DNA of 64,000 nt. It comes from Thermodesulfovibrio sp. GTDB lineage: Bacteria > Nitrospirota > Thermodesulfovibrionia > Thermodesulfovibrionales > UBA6898. Numbering within the stretch: position 1 is the stretch's first letter; each line of letters opens with the position of its first letter. This document shows, in pieces, positions 44,925-54,172 of the stretch. Below the pieces are notes generated by a model. The model was not told the origin of the DNA. It worked only from the letters and a program-made list of their open reading frames with translations, and searched no databases. The stretch covers positions 1-64,000 of the forward strand of contig PNOC01000015.1 of the NCBI GenBank assembly GCA_013824615.1, given 5' to 3'. The position numbers were made by a program, and so were the translations under genes.

Positions 44925-47900
44925 TCATAGCACCTCTGCTATAGTATCATCCCATGCCTTAAGGTAGCGGTCGTTATTAAAAATATCCATCGCCGTTTTT
45001 CTTCCCTCCAGGCCTATTTTCCTGCATTGCTCCGGGTTCTTCAGAAGATACCGGAGATATTCCCTCAACTCATACGCATCGTTTGAATAAAAACCGTTCA
45101 CCCCGTTCCTGATGAACATATCAACATCGTGATTGTTCATGCTCACCGTAACCAATCCGCACAGCATAGCCTCACCGCGCGAGCGGGGCATGGGCGAACG
45201 AAGCGTCGGATTAAAGTAAATGGAATATTGACGGATTTCATCCACATAATTCCTGAACTTGGCATATGCGTAAGCGTTCGAATTCTTTGCATACAGGACG
45301 TTGGGCTCCGGAACATGCAGCATTGTCGGAGCATACTCTCCGGGAAATTCGTCAAACACCTCTCTATATTGAAAATACCCGTTGTAGTGAGGACGATTAA
45401 GCATGGCTTTCTCAAGCATTGCAAGAATGCCTCTCTCGTACCGGGCGGGATAAAACTCAGCCGGATCAAAGCCGTGCCAGATAACTTTTGATTTTCTGAA
45501 ATCCCACTCCCGCTGGGCCTGAAAAGAATTGGCAATCACCAGTACATCGCACATAAAATCTACCAGCTTCACCCTCTCTTTCTCGATCACCTGCATAAGA
45601 TCAGGTTCCCGGTAGTGAATATTGTATTGCCCATGGAACTGAGGAGTCCCGTGACATACGGCAACCATCGGGAGCTTCACATTCTTGCGAAACCACTTGA
45701 GGGTCTCACCCCACCCCCACGCAGGAGCTATGATGCCATTCGTGTTTTCCGGTGCAAGAACATTTTCATCAAAATGGACTATCGCCAGATCGTAATCTTT
45801 AATCCGGACCTCACGAATATCCTGCATCTGAGCATTTGGCGGCAAAGGTCTCTTGTCATACTCCCAGTAGTCAGTAATGCCGGTGCCCGTCCCGGTCGCC
45901 AAGGTAAATTCGTGCGGCAATTTATAGAGTTCGTACTGGTGAGCACAGTGCCACCTATGGGTCAATATTTTGAGCCGCCGGTGCCTCCCGATATTAAATG
46001 GCGCTGGAATAAAGCGCTGGAAGAGATGATCAAGGTAGAGCCGGTCATCATTCTTCGCATGACCGAACTGGTCAACCCAATCACAGATTTTCTGATAGGT
46101 GTCAAGAGTCCACTGACGCGCTGCCAGCAAAAGCTCCGGATGCTTTTCATATAATTTCCTGAAGTTCCTGAGGGAACGGAGCGGCTTGGTCCTCTCATCT
46201 GCCGAAGAAGGATGAGAAATATGAACGCTGAATGCTTCAGAGGTGAATTTTATCCTCGCCCCCTGTTTATACAGACGATATCCCATTTCGACATCTTCCC
46301 AGCCGAAACCAGACCTCTCATCTTCCGAATAAGAAAAAGAATCATCAAAAAGGTCGCCGCTGATAACCTCTTTGCGTATGGAAATATTTCTGGTTATACA
46401 GTTAAGGAAGCTCCGATGATTTATGGGATCCTGCAGCCGGGAATCCTTCAGCATCCTTTCAGTATCTTTTTCATAGGCCTGTAAAACAGCAAGCGGATCC
46501 TGCCCATTGGTCTCAAGATTAAGAGGTCCGATAACAATATCACCGTCGCCATATGCGTGAGCTTCCGCATGGGCGTACAGAAAGTCTTCATTCACAATGC
46601 AGTCTGCATCGATGATTACAACAATGTCGCCCTCCGCATGCCTAATGCCTATATTGCGCGACCCGCAGTTCCCAATATTAGTTGGATTGTCGATTAGTTT
46701 AACGTCAAGGCGCTGCCCCGCTTCTGCAGAGCTGTTCAACGTTGTCATAAAGTCCCGGACGACCCTGACCGAGTTATCTCGCGTCCTATCGTTGACCAGT
46801 ACGATTTCGCAGTTCCCGGGGTAGTTCTGAGCTGCCAGGGCCTTAAGAAAAAAAGCGATCTCCTTCTCCTTGTTATACAAAACGCTTACAATGCTGAACC
46901 GGGGAAGTTTGCCGGGAAGATATCTCTTTTTTTTCATTGAAGCAGTCGCTGTTCGATGGCGCGTGATAATTTCCTCATAGGTCCGCAAGACCTCAGGAAT
47001 TACATTCTTGATAGAGAAACGACGAACGAACTGCTCCTGGGCCGTTTCCCCGATTTTTCTTCTGAGAGAAGGATTATCAATGAGCAGCGACAAGGCGTCG
47101 TACCATTCCTGTTTTGATGCTGCCAGGAATCCATCAACACCATCGGTTATACATGCCTTATACGAAGCGGCCGGTGAAGCAACCGTCGGGATTTTAACAA
47201 GTGCCGCCTCGAATATTTTAAGTTCGCTTTTTGAATCCGTAAAAGGATTGTTCAATTCCAGAGGAGCAATATTGATGTCCATTGCAGCTTTATACGTAAT
47301 ATAATCAAGGTGAGACATCAGGGACTTCACGACAACACGATCGCCAAATCCAGAAAACCTCTCCTCAAGGTCAAGCTCACCTACCAGATGGAACTCGACG
47401 GACGGGAAATCCGTCAGGATCTCGTATAAGGCATCCGCAACCTCTTCAAAGTCTTTATTGTGCGTGCGAGTACCACTAAAATAGCCTATTTTTACATTTT
47501 CTGAATATTCTTTGCTCCGCAAAAGCTGCTCCGAGAGATCGAGCTGTGCATTATTAATTGTATTCGCTATAACAAAGGCATCCTTCCCCAGCTCGGCTGC
47601 ATAACGACTGATTGTTTCAGTGGAACAGGTTACTGCATCGCACTGTATCAAGGTCGCTTTCCATCGCGGGATTACCTCAATAAAATTCTTCCGTACACTT
47701 GCGGACATGCACTGAAGACCATCAAAATACTTCATACATTCAGGAATAAATATGAGATCATCAACGTCAAAAACAATGGGAATGTTTTTTTCTCTGATCT
47801 TTTCCATGATAGTACCAACTTTGTCCGAAAAGGGCACACGAAAAACGATCAACAGGTCGGAATCCATAACAGGCTCCAGACTGCCGATAGTTTCGTGAAA

Positions 47901-49283
47901 AACAACACATTCAATCCCCAGTTGCGTTAACTCCTCGATAAGGTTATAGACCCGGTATCGTTTAGACTGCTGGTCAAATGTTGTCGTCATGAAAGAAATT
48001 TTTCTTATTCTTGAGGGCTTCCCATCCCTGGCAGCATAATATTCAACAGCAGCCTCATTCAAGCCGGTTTCATCTGCCTGCGAAATCCCGACAAGACGTT
48101 TTTTGGCAGAAACCAACCTTGATATCAGAGATCGGACAGAGCGTCCCCGCTTACTGTACAGAGGCAGTATCTGATCATCGACAGCCCGCAAGAGTGTTTT
48201 AGCCATTTTCCAGGTTGCGCTGTCCTCTATTGTCTTTAGCCTCGCAATCTCCTGGTTTTTCTCCATTAATTGCGAATTCAGGATTGTTAGCTGTCCATTA
48301 TATTTTTGAATTTCCTGGTTTATTTCAAAGACTTGAGCGTTCAACGTCTCAGCGTGCCTCTCTTTCATGGCAAGCCGGTAATTGAGACCGGATATCTTCT
48401 GATTGGCGTCCCATAGCGAATACACATCGTCTTCGAAGAAAGAAGCATATGCTGAGAAGCTCTCATAGAGAGCATCAACGCGTGCATATACTCTTGCATC
48501 AGGCCGGACACCCGATTGTGACAGCTCCAACAAGTGTCCATATAATTCGATAACGAAAGAGGGGGCATTAATTTTTTCAAGATCTTCTACTGTTGACATG
48601 CTATGACAAAGATCCGGACGCACAAATGTTTTGATCGCGTCATTGACCTCCCGGCCACAGTTTGGCCAAACAATATCCAATATTTCTGCGCATTTATCAA
48701 GTTCATATCCGCTGTCTGCAAAAAGCTTCTCATAGGAGATAAAGGCTGTCTTTACATTGCGAATCGAACGGAGGGCCTGAATATTATAATTAAACCAGAT
48801 ACCCAGACTTTTCTCGACAGAGAAGGCATTTCTCTTTTCAAGAGACCTCGCGACATCAAGAGGGTTCCTGATGACAAAAATACAGCAGACTTCGATATCC
48901 AGATCGGCAAGAACTTTCTCCCACAGCGGGAAAAGCAACATGGAGCGGGGATCTTTCCACGCCCACAAGGCATGGTTCTGAAAATTTCCGATGATCAGCT
49001 TTATGAGCTGCTCTTTCAGAAGTACTATCTCCGGCGATGCCTGCCAGTTATCCGGCAAAGGCAGGACTGTGTCCCAGCCTGTCTTGAATTTTCTCATGAG
49101 ACTTTCGGTCAGTTCAAAAATGTCATTTCTTTCCCAGAAGCCTTCAGGGTTGATACCGGGCACCGGCGGCATGAGGATACTCTCCTCCCCCAGATAGGCG
49201 CCACAGAGATTTACCAGGCGTGTCACAGCAGACGTTCCGCTCCGGTGCATGCCCAGTATGCAAATGGCCTTTGATTTAGACAT
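44925..49283 (-). CDS. Sulfotransferase-coiled coil-glycosyltransferase chimera
   Basis: A 1452-aa protein with at least four catalytic-type domains. Residues 1-260 are a sulfotransferase (ILGMHRSGTSAVTRL, later FVIRNPLDVARSL). A coiled coil covers about 290-365. A GT-B glycosyltransferase follows at about 410-785 (IPIVFDVDDLIFIP, SELKIFEAALVKIP). A GT2 domain at about 815-1090 contains FSIVSVLYNKEKEIAFFLK, LVNDRTRDNS, IIDADC and GWEDVEMGYRL. The last part, 1120-1452, is a second GT-B-like region ending SRGEAMLCGLVTVSMNNHDV. ATG 49283 overlaps the wzt stop by 8 bases. It probably builds and sulfates part of the repeat or cap. Confidence 0.85.
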   Translation of the reverse strand: MSKSKAICILGMHRSGTSAVTRLVNLCGAYLGEESILMPPVPGINPEGFWERNDIFELTESLMRKFKTGWDTVLPLPDNWQASPEIVLLKEQLIKLIIGNFQNHALWAWKDPRSMLLFPLWEKVLADLDIEVCCIFVIRNPLDVARSLEKRNAFSVEKSLGIWFNYNIQALRSIRNVKTAFISYEKLFADSGYELDKCAEILDIVWPNCGREVNDAIKTFVRPDLCHSMSTVEDLEKINAPSFVIELYGHLLELSQSGVRPDARVYARVDALYESFSAYASFFEDDVYSLWDANQKISGLNYRLAMKERHAETLNAQVFEINQEIQKYNGQLTILNSQLMEKNQEIARLKTIEDSATWKMAKTLLRAVDDQILPLYSKRGRSVRSLISRLVSAKKRLVGISQADETGLNEAAVEYYAARDGKPSRIRKISFMTTTFDQQSKRYRVYNLIEELTQLGIECVVFHETIGSLEPVMDSDLLIVFRVPFSDKVGTIMEKIREKNIPIVFDVDDLIFIPECMKYFDGLQCMSASVRKNFIEVIPRWKATLIQCDAVTCSTETISRYAAELGKDAFVIANTINNAQLDLSEQLLRSKEYSENVKIGYFSGTRTHNKDFEEVADALYEILTDFPSVEFHLVGELDLEERFSGFGDRVVVKSLMSHLDYITYKAAMDINIAPLELNNPFTDSKSELKIFEAALVKIPTVASPAASYKACITDGVDGFLAASKQEWYDALSLLIDNPSLRRKIGETAQEQFVRRFSIKNVIPEVLRTYEEIITRHRTATASMKKKRYLPGKLPRFSIVSVLYNKEKEIAFFLKALAAQNYPGNCEIVLVNDRTRDNSVRVVRDFMTTLNSSAEAGQRLDVKLIDNPTNIGNCGSRNIGIRHAEGDIVVIIDADCIVNEDFLYAHAEAHAYGDGDIVIGPLNLETNGQDPLAVLQAYEKDTERMLKDSRLQDPINHRSFLNCITRNISIRKEVISGDLFDDSFSYSEDERSGFGWEDVEMGYRLYKQGARIKFTSEAFSVHISHPSSADERTKPLRSLRNFRKLYEKHPELLLAARQWTLDTYQKICDWVDQFGHAKNDDRLYLDHLFQRFIPAPFNIGRHRRLKILTHRWHCAHQYELYKLPHEFTLATGTGTGITDYWEYDKRPLPPNAQMQDIREVRIKDYDLAIVHFDENVLAPENTNGIIAPAWGWGETLKWFRKNVKLPMVAVCHGTPQFHGQYNIHYREPDLMQVIEKERVKLVDFMCDVLVIANSFQAQREWDFRKSKVIWHGFDPAEFYPARYERGILAMLEKAMLNRPHYNGYFQYREVFDEFPGEYAPTMLHVPEPNVLYAKNSNAYAYAKFRNYVDEIRQYSIYFNPTLRSPMPRSRGEAMLCGLVTVSMNNHDVDMFIRNGVNGFYSNDAYELREYLRYLLKNPEQCRKIGLEGRKTAMDIFNNDRYLKAWDDTIAEVL

Positions 49284-50706
49284 CGGTTGCCGTTTCACGG
49301 GCATTGACGGCTGTTATCTCAGGTCCTGTGCTATTCACAGAAAAATCAATGATGCCGGTTGCCACGAAGTTCTCTGCCCGCTGGACTCTAAACATGCATA
49401 TATCGACAATTCTATGCAAAAACACCTCAGCACTGTCAATGACACCCATTACGCCGGAATTTAAAAAATAAACACCAGGAAGAAAAGAACACTTGAATCT
49501 GAATTGCAAACGCAACCTGGCTCCACGGTCGATGCTTGGGACTCCTTTATGGGGCTCGTGCGACGACATCCCGCCGAGTCCAAGACCGGTGGTTGTCTTA
49601 AAAAGGATTCCGAATCTAACCTTCTGAGCGGCCTCCTCGAAATGAACCTCAAAGGAATACAGGTACTCGTCGCCATGGACCAAAACATTTACAACGTCGC
49701 CGCCGTTTGTTGTAATTTGGGGACAACATATGGTCACCCCCCTTGACTCATAGGCAATAGTGCTTTGGGGGAGCAGCTTCGGGTCATAATAAGCCTGACC
49801 GTCCTGTCCGGACTGGACCGTTTCAGTCGCATTCTGAGGTGTTATGGACATGCCATTCCGGGAAATATCTCCACCGAGGGTATCTAATAACCCCCGGATT
49901 TTATCCTGCGGACCGTATATCAGTCTATGATAAAGAGACACAACGTGCTTTGGAGTCCCTCTCAGATGCATCTTCCCATGGTCAAATAACAGTGCAGTTT
50001 TGCATAACTCCACCACCATCGATGCTGAGTGAGATACAAACAAAATAGTTCGATTATCCTCCTGCATGCGATGGAGCCGGGAAAAACATTTCCGCTGAAA
50101 CGCCTCGTCGCCAACTGCCAGCGCCTCATCAATAATAAGAATATCCGGATCCACGTGAATTGCCGAAGCAAAGGCAAGCCGGACATACATGCCGCTTGAA
50201 TAGGTCTTCACCGGTTGATCAATAAAGCCGCCGATGTCCGCAAATTCAGCAATAGCGTCAAACCTCTCGGCCACCTCTTCGTTTGTCAACCCCAGCAAAG
50301 CCCCGTTCATATACACATTCTGTTTCCCGGTAAATTCGGGATTGAATCCAGACCCGAGTTCCAGCAAGGCTGATATTCGCCCGCGAACACTGACTGCACC
50401 CTCTGTTGGCTGCAATATTCCGCATATGATCTGCAGAAGTGTGGACTTTCCGCTTCCGTTTCTGCCAATAATCCCCACCGTTTCCCCTTTTGCAATCTCG
50501 AAGGAAATATCCTGCAGTGCCCAGAAATCGCGATGATATTTCTTGCGAAAAGGATTGAGAGCTTCTCTCAGGCGGTCCTTGGGAGTGTCATAAAGACGGT
50601 ATTTCTTGCTAACGTTTTTTACGGAAATCGCTATTTCGGGAATTAATCGTGAATCCGCGGATGGAACTCCGGGACTGGAGGCCGGCGTCTGGGAATTAGT
50701 ATTCAT
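49276..50706 (-). CDS. wzt: ABC exporter ATPase with C-terminal glycan-recognition domain (second Wzt-like)
   Basis: A 476-aa ATPase with Walker A GRNGSGKSTLLQ, signature YSSGMYVRLAFA and Walker B ILIIDEALAVGDEAF. Residues about 310-465 are a Wzt-C-type beta domain, longer than in the first copy (18204-19367). The N-terminal extension of about 25 residues is Pro/Ser-rich. It is transcribed with the 1452-aa chimera, and 207 bases separate it from its permease. Confidence 0.93.
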   Translation of the reverse strand: MNTNSQTPASSPGVPSADSRLIPEIAISVKNVSKKYRLYDTPKDRLREALNPFRKKYHRDFWALQDISFEIAKGETVGIIGRNGSGKSTLLQIICGILQPTEGAVSVRGRISALLELGSGFNPEFTGKQNVYMNGALLGLTNEEVAERFDAIAEFADIGGFIDQPVKTYSSGMYVRLAFASAIHVDPDILIIDEALAVGDEAFQRKCFSRLHRMQEDNRTILFVSHSASMVVELCKTALLFDHGKMHLRGTPKHVVSLYHRLIYGPQDKIRGLLDTLGGDISRNGMSITPQNATETVQSGQDGQAYYDPKLLPQSTIAYESRGVTICCPQITTNGGDVVNVLVHGDEYLYSFEVHFEEAAQKVRFGILFKTTTGLGLGGMSSHEPHKGVPSIDRGARLRLQFRFKCSFLPGVYFLNSGVMGVIDSAEVFLHRIVDICMFRVQRAENFVATGIIDFSVNSTGPEITAVNARETATDV

Positions 50707-50913
50707 ATGGATATATCACTTATGTATTAGTTCCTGGTGCCCGCTGTTCATAGGGTCTTACGATCCATGCGGCAGCTTTTCCACGGATGCACTTCTCTGC
50801 CGGCGCTTGAATCTCACTTATATATGTTACCTTACGGGAGGGAGTCAGTTCACTTCCCCTGCATCCAATTCCCCATGATCTTTCATGGTTATCGAGTCGC
50901 ACATTCCCCTGTA

Positions 50914-51738
50914 TCATAATGCATCTGCAAAATGGGGCCGGAGTCTTAGAAATATTATGGCGCCGAGAACGAATACAAAGCCTGTCACCCCCCAATAGTA
51001 GAGCATCATCTGCCAATGGTACCAAAAGGGAACAGCATAGAGAAAGGATTCACGATATCCCTGTACAATATAGAACATCGGATTCAGCTTTACGAATATT
51101 TGATATTTCTCGGGCATAATCGCAAGATCCCAGAATATCGGAGTACCCCAGAAGCCGATCTGCATGATCACCCCCACTATCTGGGCAGTGTCCCTCGCAA
51201 AAACATTGATTGAAGACGTAATCCACCCCACCCCCAGAGCAAGAATACTCATGGCAATAAAATAATAAAATGCCTGGAACCAATAGAAACTGAACGGCAG
51301 TCCCTGCAGGATAATCAGCAGAACGAGGAGCACAAGAAAAATAACATGAGTAACAAAAGAGCCCACCAGTTTTGTAACCGGAAGGATACTGAGAGGGAAT
51401 ACGATCTTCTTAACCAGATGGGGATTGCTGATGATAGAAGCCGTCGCACCATTCACGACCTCAACAAACGTGTTCCATATGCACATGCCGGCAGTTAACC
51501 ACACGACAAAGGGAATATTTCCTCTCGGAACTGTCTTAAACCCAAAGCTGAAGACAAACCAGAGGATAAAGATCATGATCAGGGGATTTACAAAGGTCCA
51601 GAAAAAACCGAGCAGCGAACCTATATGCTGGCTCGAAATATCACGCTTGGCCATTTCGACTATCAACGACCTTCGATGATACACAATGGCAATAAATCCG
51701 AGGAATCCGTTAAACAACAGATGAATTTTACTGAGCAT
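50914..51738 (-). CDS. wzm: ABC-2 type polysaccharide exporter permease (second Wzm-like)
   Basis: A 274-aa six-helix permease with MAKRDISSQHIGSLLGFFWT and FVNPLIMIFILWFVFSFGF, the usual opening of the Wzm/TagG family. It pairs with the ATPase downstream. The gap to that ATPase (50707-50913) has no gene; it holds a 6-bp stem CCATGA/TCATGG at 50873-50888 and nothing else I can name. Confidence 0.92.
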   Translation of the reverse strand: MLSKIHLLFNGFLGFIAIVYHRRSLIVEMAKRDISSQHIGSLLGFFWTFVNPLIMIFILWFVFSFGFKTVPRGNIPFVVWLTAGMCIWNTFVEVVNGATASIISNPHLVKKIVFPLSILPVTKLVGSFVTHVIFLVLLVLLIILQGLPFSFYWFQAFYYFIAMSILALGVGWITSSINVFARDTAQIVGVIMQIGFWGTPIFWDLAIMPEKYQIFVKLNPMFYIVQGYRESFLYAVPFWYHWQMMLYYWGVTGFVFVLGAIIFLRLRPHFADAL

Positions 51739-51813
51739 GTCGCGCCAGAACTCTGTCCACTGGAGAAGAATGCCACCGCCCGGGGATTAATATACCCAGG
51801 GAAGGTAATCTGC

Positions 51814-52416
51814 TCATGTCAGCAGAAACCCTTTGCCTTCGATAAACCTCATGATAGCTTTGACCGAGTCCTCCAATGACAGCTTTTCAGTGTCCACAAT
51901 CAGCTCGGGGGACTCAGGTTCTTCATAGGGGGCTGAGATGCCGGTATAATTTTTTATGATGCCAGCCCTCGCCTTCTTGTACTGGCCTTTGGGGTCGCGT
52001 TTTTCACATTCCTCAAGACCGCATTTTACATAGATTTCAGCGAAATTGTCATTGCTGAATATCTTTCGAACGGCCGAGCGGTCCTCCCGAAATGGTGATA
52101 TAAAGGCCGCCAGGACTACGAGACCTGCATCGACCATCAGCCTTGCAACTTCCGCAATGCGGCGCATATTCTCTTTTCTGTCCTCAGCACTGAAGCCGAG
52201 ATTGGCATTCAGGCCATGCCGTACATTGTCGCCATCAAGGACGTATACCCTGATGCCTCTATCAAACAGTTCCTTTTCGACGGCATGGGCTATGGTTGAC
52301 TTGCCTGAGGCAGAGAGGCCGGTAAACCAGAAAAGGCCGCTCTGATGAGCATTCCTGGCGTTCCTGTCGCTTCTTGTTACCTCACCCTGATGCCACACTA
52401 CATGCGTATCCAACAA
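51814..52416 (-). CDS. cysC: Adenylylsulfate (APS) kinase
   Basis: A 200-aa kinase that converts APS and ATP to PAPS. The P-loop GLSASGKSTIAHAVE lies near residue 34, with DGDNVRHGLNANLGFS and FISPFREDR following; all are family hallmarks. The start is TTG 52416 with AGAGG 7 bases upstream. No ATP sulfurylase or PAPS reductase genes are nearby, so the product most likely feeds the two sulfotransferases of this cluster rather than assimilation. Confidence 0.95.
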   Translation of the reverse strand: MLDTHVVWHQGEVTRSDRNARNAHQSGLFWFTGLSASGKSTIAHAVEKELFDRGIRVYVLDGDNVRHGLNANLGFSAEDRKENMRRIAEVARLMVDAGLVVLAAFISPFREDRSAVRKIFSNDNFAEIYVKCGLEECEKRDPKGQYKKARAGIIKNYTGISAPYEEPESPELIVDTEKLSLEDSVKAIMRFIEGKGFLLT

Positions 52417-52552
52417 AATAACCTCTGGTTTTGCAGATTTTCAAAACAATGGCTATATTTTAACGTTAGCACAGTCAATTTACAAGAGCCGGAGACACCA
52501 TGCAACGGGCATCCGCTGCGCATTTTATCCTTACTGTATCCGCGGAAGCCGG

Positions 52553-54097
52553 TCAGTCCGGTTTCTTCTTCAGCAGTCGATAATTCGAGGGAAGACCATC
52601 ATACGTGACCTGTTGAAATTCCTTTTCAAAATACTCCCACAACAGCCGATGGGTGTTCTTGAAGCGCAGATCATCTCGACCATCGAGCGCAATATCACCA
52701 AGAATAACCCACCTTGTGTTTTGAGTCTTTAATGCATCGATCATCCCGCGTTGCAGTTCGTGCGGCTTCAAAAACAGGAAATAAGTCTCTTTGAGAGGGG
52801 CCTTTCTGTCCAGGAGCGCGTAAAACATCGGCCAGTGAGGGGCAATCAGAAGTTGCTCTCCCGGCTTTACAAGTTCTCTGTGTATCTTTTCGACTGTTGC
52901 AATCACCCCCGCGGCTTGGGGGTCCATCAATATCTTATCTCCGCGAACTTCATAAGCAATAAACTTATCGGGCTGCTGAGCAGCATAAAAGTAATAAGGG
53001 CTTATTAACCCAACGGAGAGCAATGACAGCATCGACAGAAGGATAGCAACTCCTGTTACTGCATAACGCTTGCGCTGCAGCAGCGGGAGAGCGAGGACAC
53101 TCAACAGAAAAGGATGTATGCCCTGTGCAAGATGAGGGATGTCCGCCCGCGAAAAGGCCATATGCATATACGGAATCCCCACGAGAACGGAAACAACAAA
53201 AACAGCAGCATGTCTTAATTTCCGGGCATCCGCAGCAATCATATACATTAAAGCACCGGCAAAATAGACCGGCATTGCTAAAAAAAAGACTCCTGACATA
53301 GTCTGCCGTATTGCACTGACAAGACTTCCACGATTAAAATCTGCCAGCCAGGGCCAGGGAACCGGCAGCGGGATGTTGGTACCCCCCAGATTAAAGAGAA
53401 ACATTATACTTTCCCAATAAGCTCGCGCGAAGCCAGGGACGAACATTATCATGAGAACGACCGGAAGGAAACCAAGGACCATACCGCAAACCCAGTACAA
53501 TAATTTCTTCGGCAAATGGTCCTCTGCCAACTTAAACCGGAGGAAAACTATAATCGCCAGGAAAGCGGTAAAAGAATACAGACCATGGTTTTTGCCAAAA
53601 AAGGCCGCCAGGCCAACAAGAACGCCGCTGATGAAATACCGCCGCAGGGTAGGCTGTTCATACAACAGCACGGCCATGCATACAAGGATCATGGATATGC
53701 TGTGCTCAAATATCTTATGGCGGGGAAACATCCATAATAGCAGCGGCACCGCTCCCAGGAGCAGGAGCAGGCGTGACTTGATGACCCGCGACAACGCGAG
53801 CAAGCCGCAGGCCAGGCCGAGAAACTGAAATATGGCACCGGACATTCTGAATGAAAGAATGCCGTTGCCGAATACTTTCATCCACAATGCCGTCCAGAAA
53901 TATCTGCCCGGATCATATGAATTGAAATCTCTGATCGGGATATCACCCAGCCCGGTTCGCAAGGCACCGTACCAAAGGAAGCCTTCGTCAGCCAAATTAA
54001 TGCCGACATTACCCTGAAGGAGGAAGGTAAAACCAACCATGCAAAATGCAAGGAGAATTATTATCTGAAGTTCTCTGATATTCTGATCAGCTGACAT
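52553..54097 (-). CDS. Polytopic membrane protein, GT39/ArnT-like glycosyltransferase
   Basis: A 514-aa protein with about ten membrane helices and a soluble C-terminal domain (about 395-514). The first periplasmic loop contains NLADEGFLWYG and the acidic DFNSYDPGRYF, as in GT-C enzymes that use lipid-phosphate sugars. ATG 54097 has GGGGAGG upstream; an earlier in-frame start at 54166 is less likely. It would act on the periplasmic side, modifying glycan or lipid. Confidence 0.7.
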   Translation of the reverse strand: MSADQNIRELQIIILLAFCMVGFTFLLQGNVGINLADEGFLWYGALRTGLGDIPIRDFNSYDPGRYFWTALWMKVFGNGILSFRMSGAIFQFLGLACGLLALSRVIKSRLLLLLGAVPLLLWMFPRHKIFEHSISMILVCMAVLLYEQPTLRRYFISGVLVGLAAFFGKNHGLYSFTAFLAIIVFLRFKLAEDHLPKKLLYWVCGMVLGFLPVVLMIMFVPGFARAYWESIMFLFNLGGTNIPLPVPWPWLADFNRGSLVSAIRQTMSGVFFLAMPVYFAGALMYMIAADARKLRHAAVFVVSVLVGIPYMHMAFSRADIPHLAQGIHPFLLSVLALPLLQRKRYAVTGVAILLSMLSLLSVGLISPYYFYAAQQPDKFIAYEVRGDKILMDPQAAGVIATVEKIHRELVKPGEQLLIAPHWPMFYALLDRKAPLKETYFLFLKPHELQRGMIDALKTQNTRWVILGDIALDGRDDLRFKNTHRLLWEYFEKEFQQVTYDGLPSNYRLLKKKPD

Positions 54098-54172
54098 GGT
54101 CAAGCCTCCCCTTGCAGTCACGACACGCTTACCGTTATTGCCCAATAATAACATGATGAGCGCCAAAAAATT

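Noticed and set aside
50720-51025. A 101-codon minus-strand frame across the gap between the second wzm and wzt
   Set aside because: It overlaps the end of wzm and has no ribosome site or known similarity.
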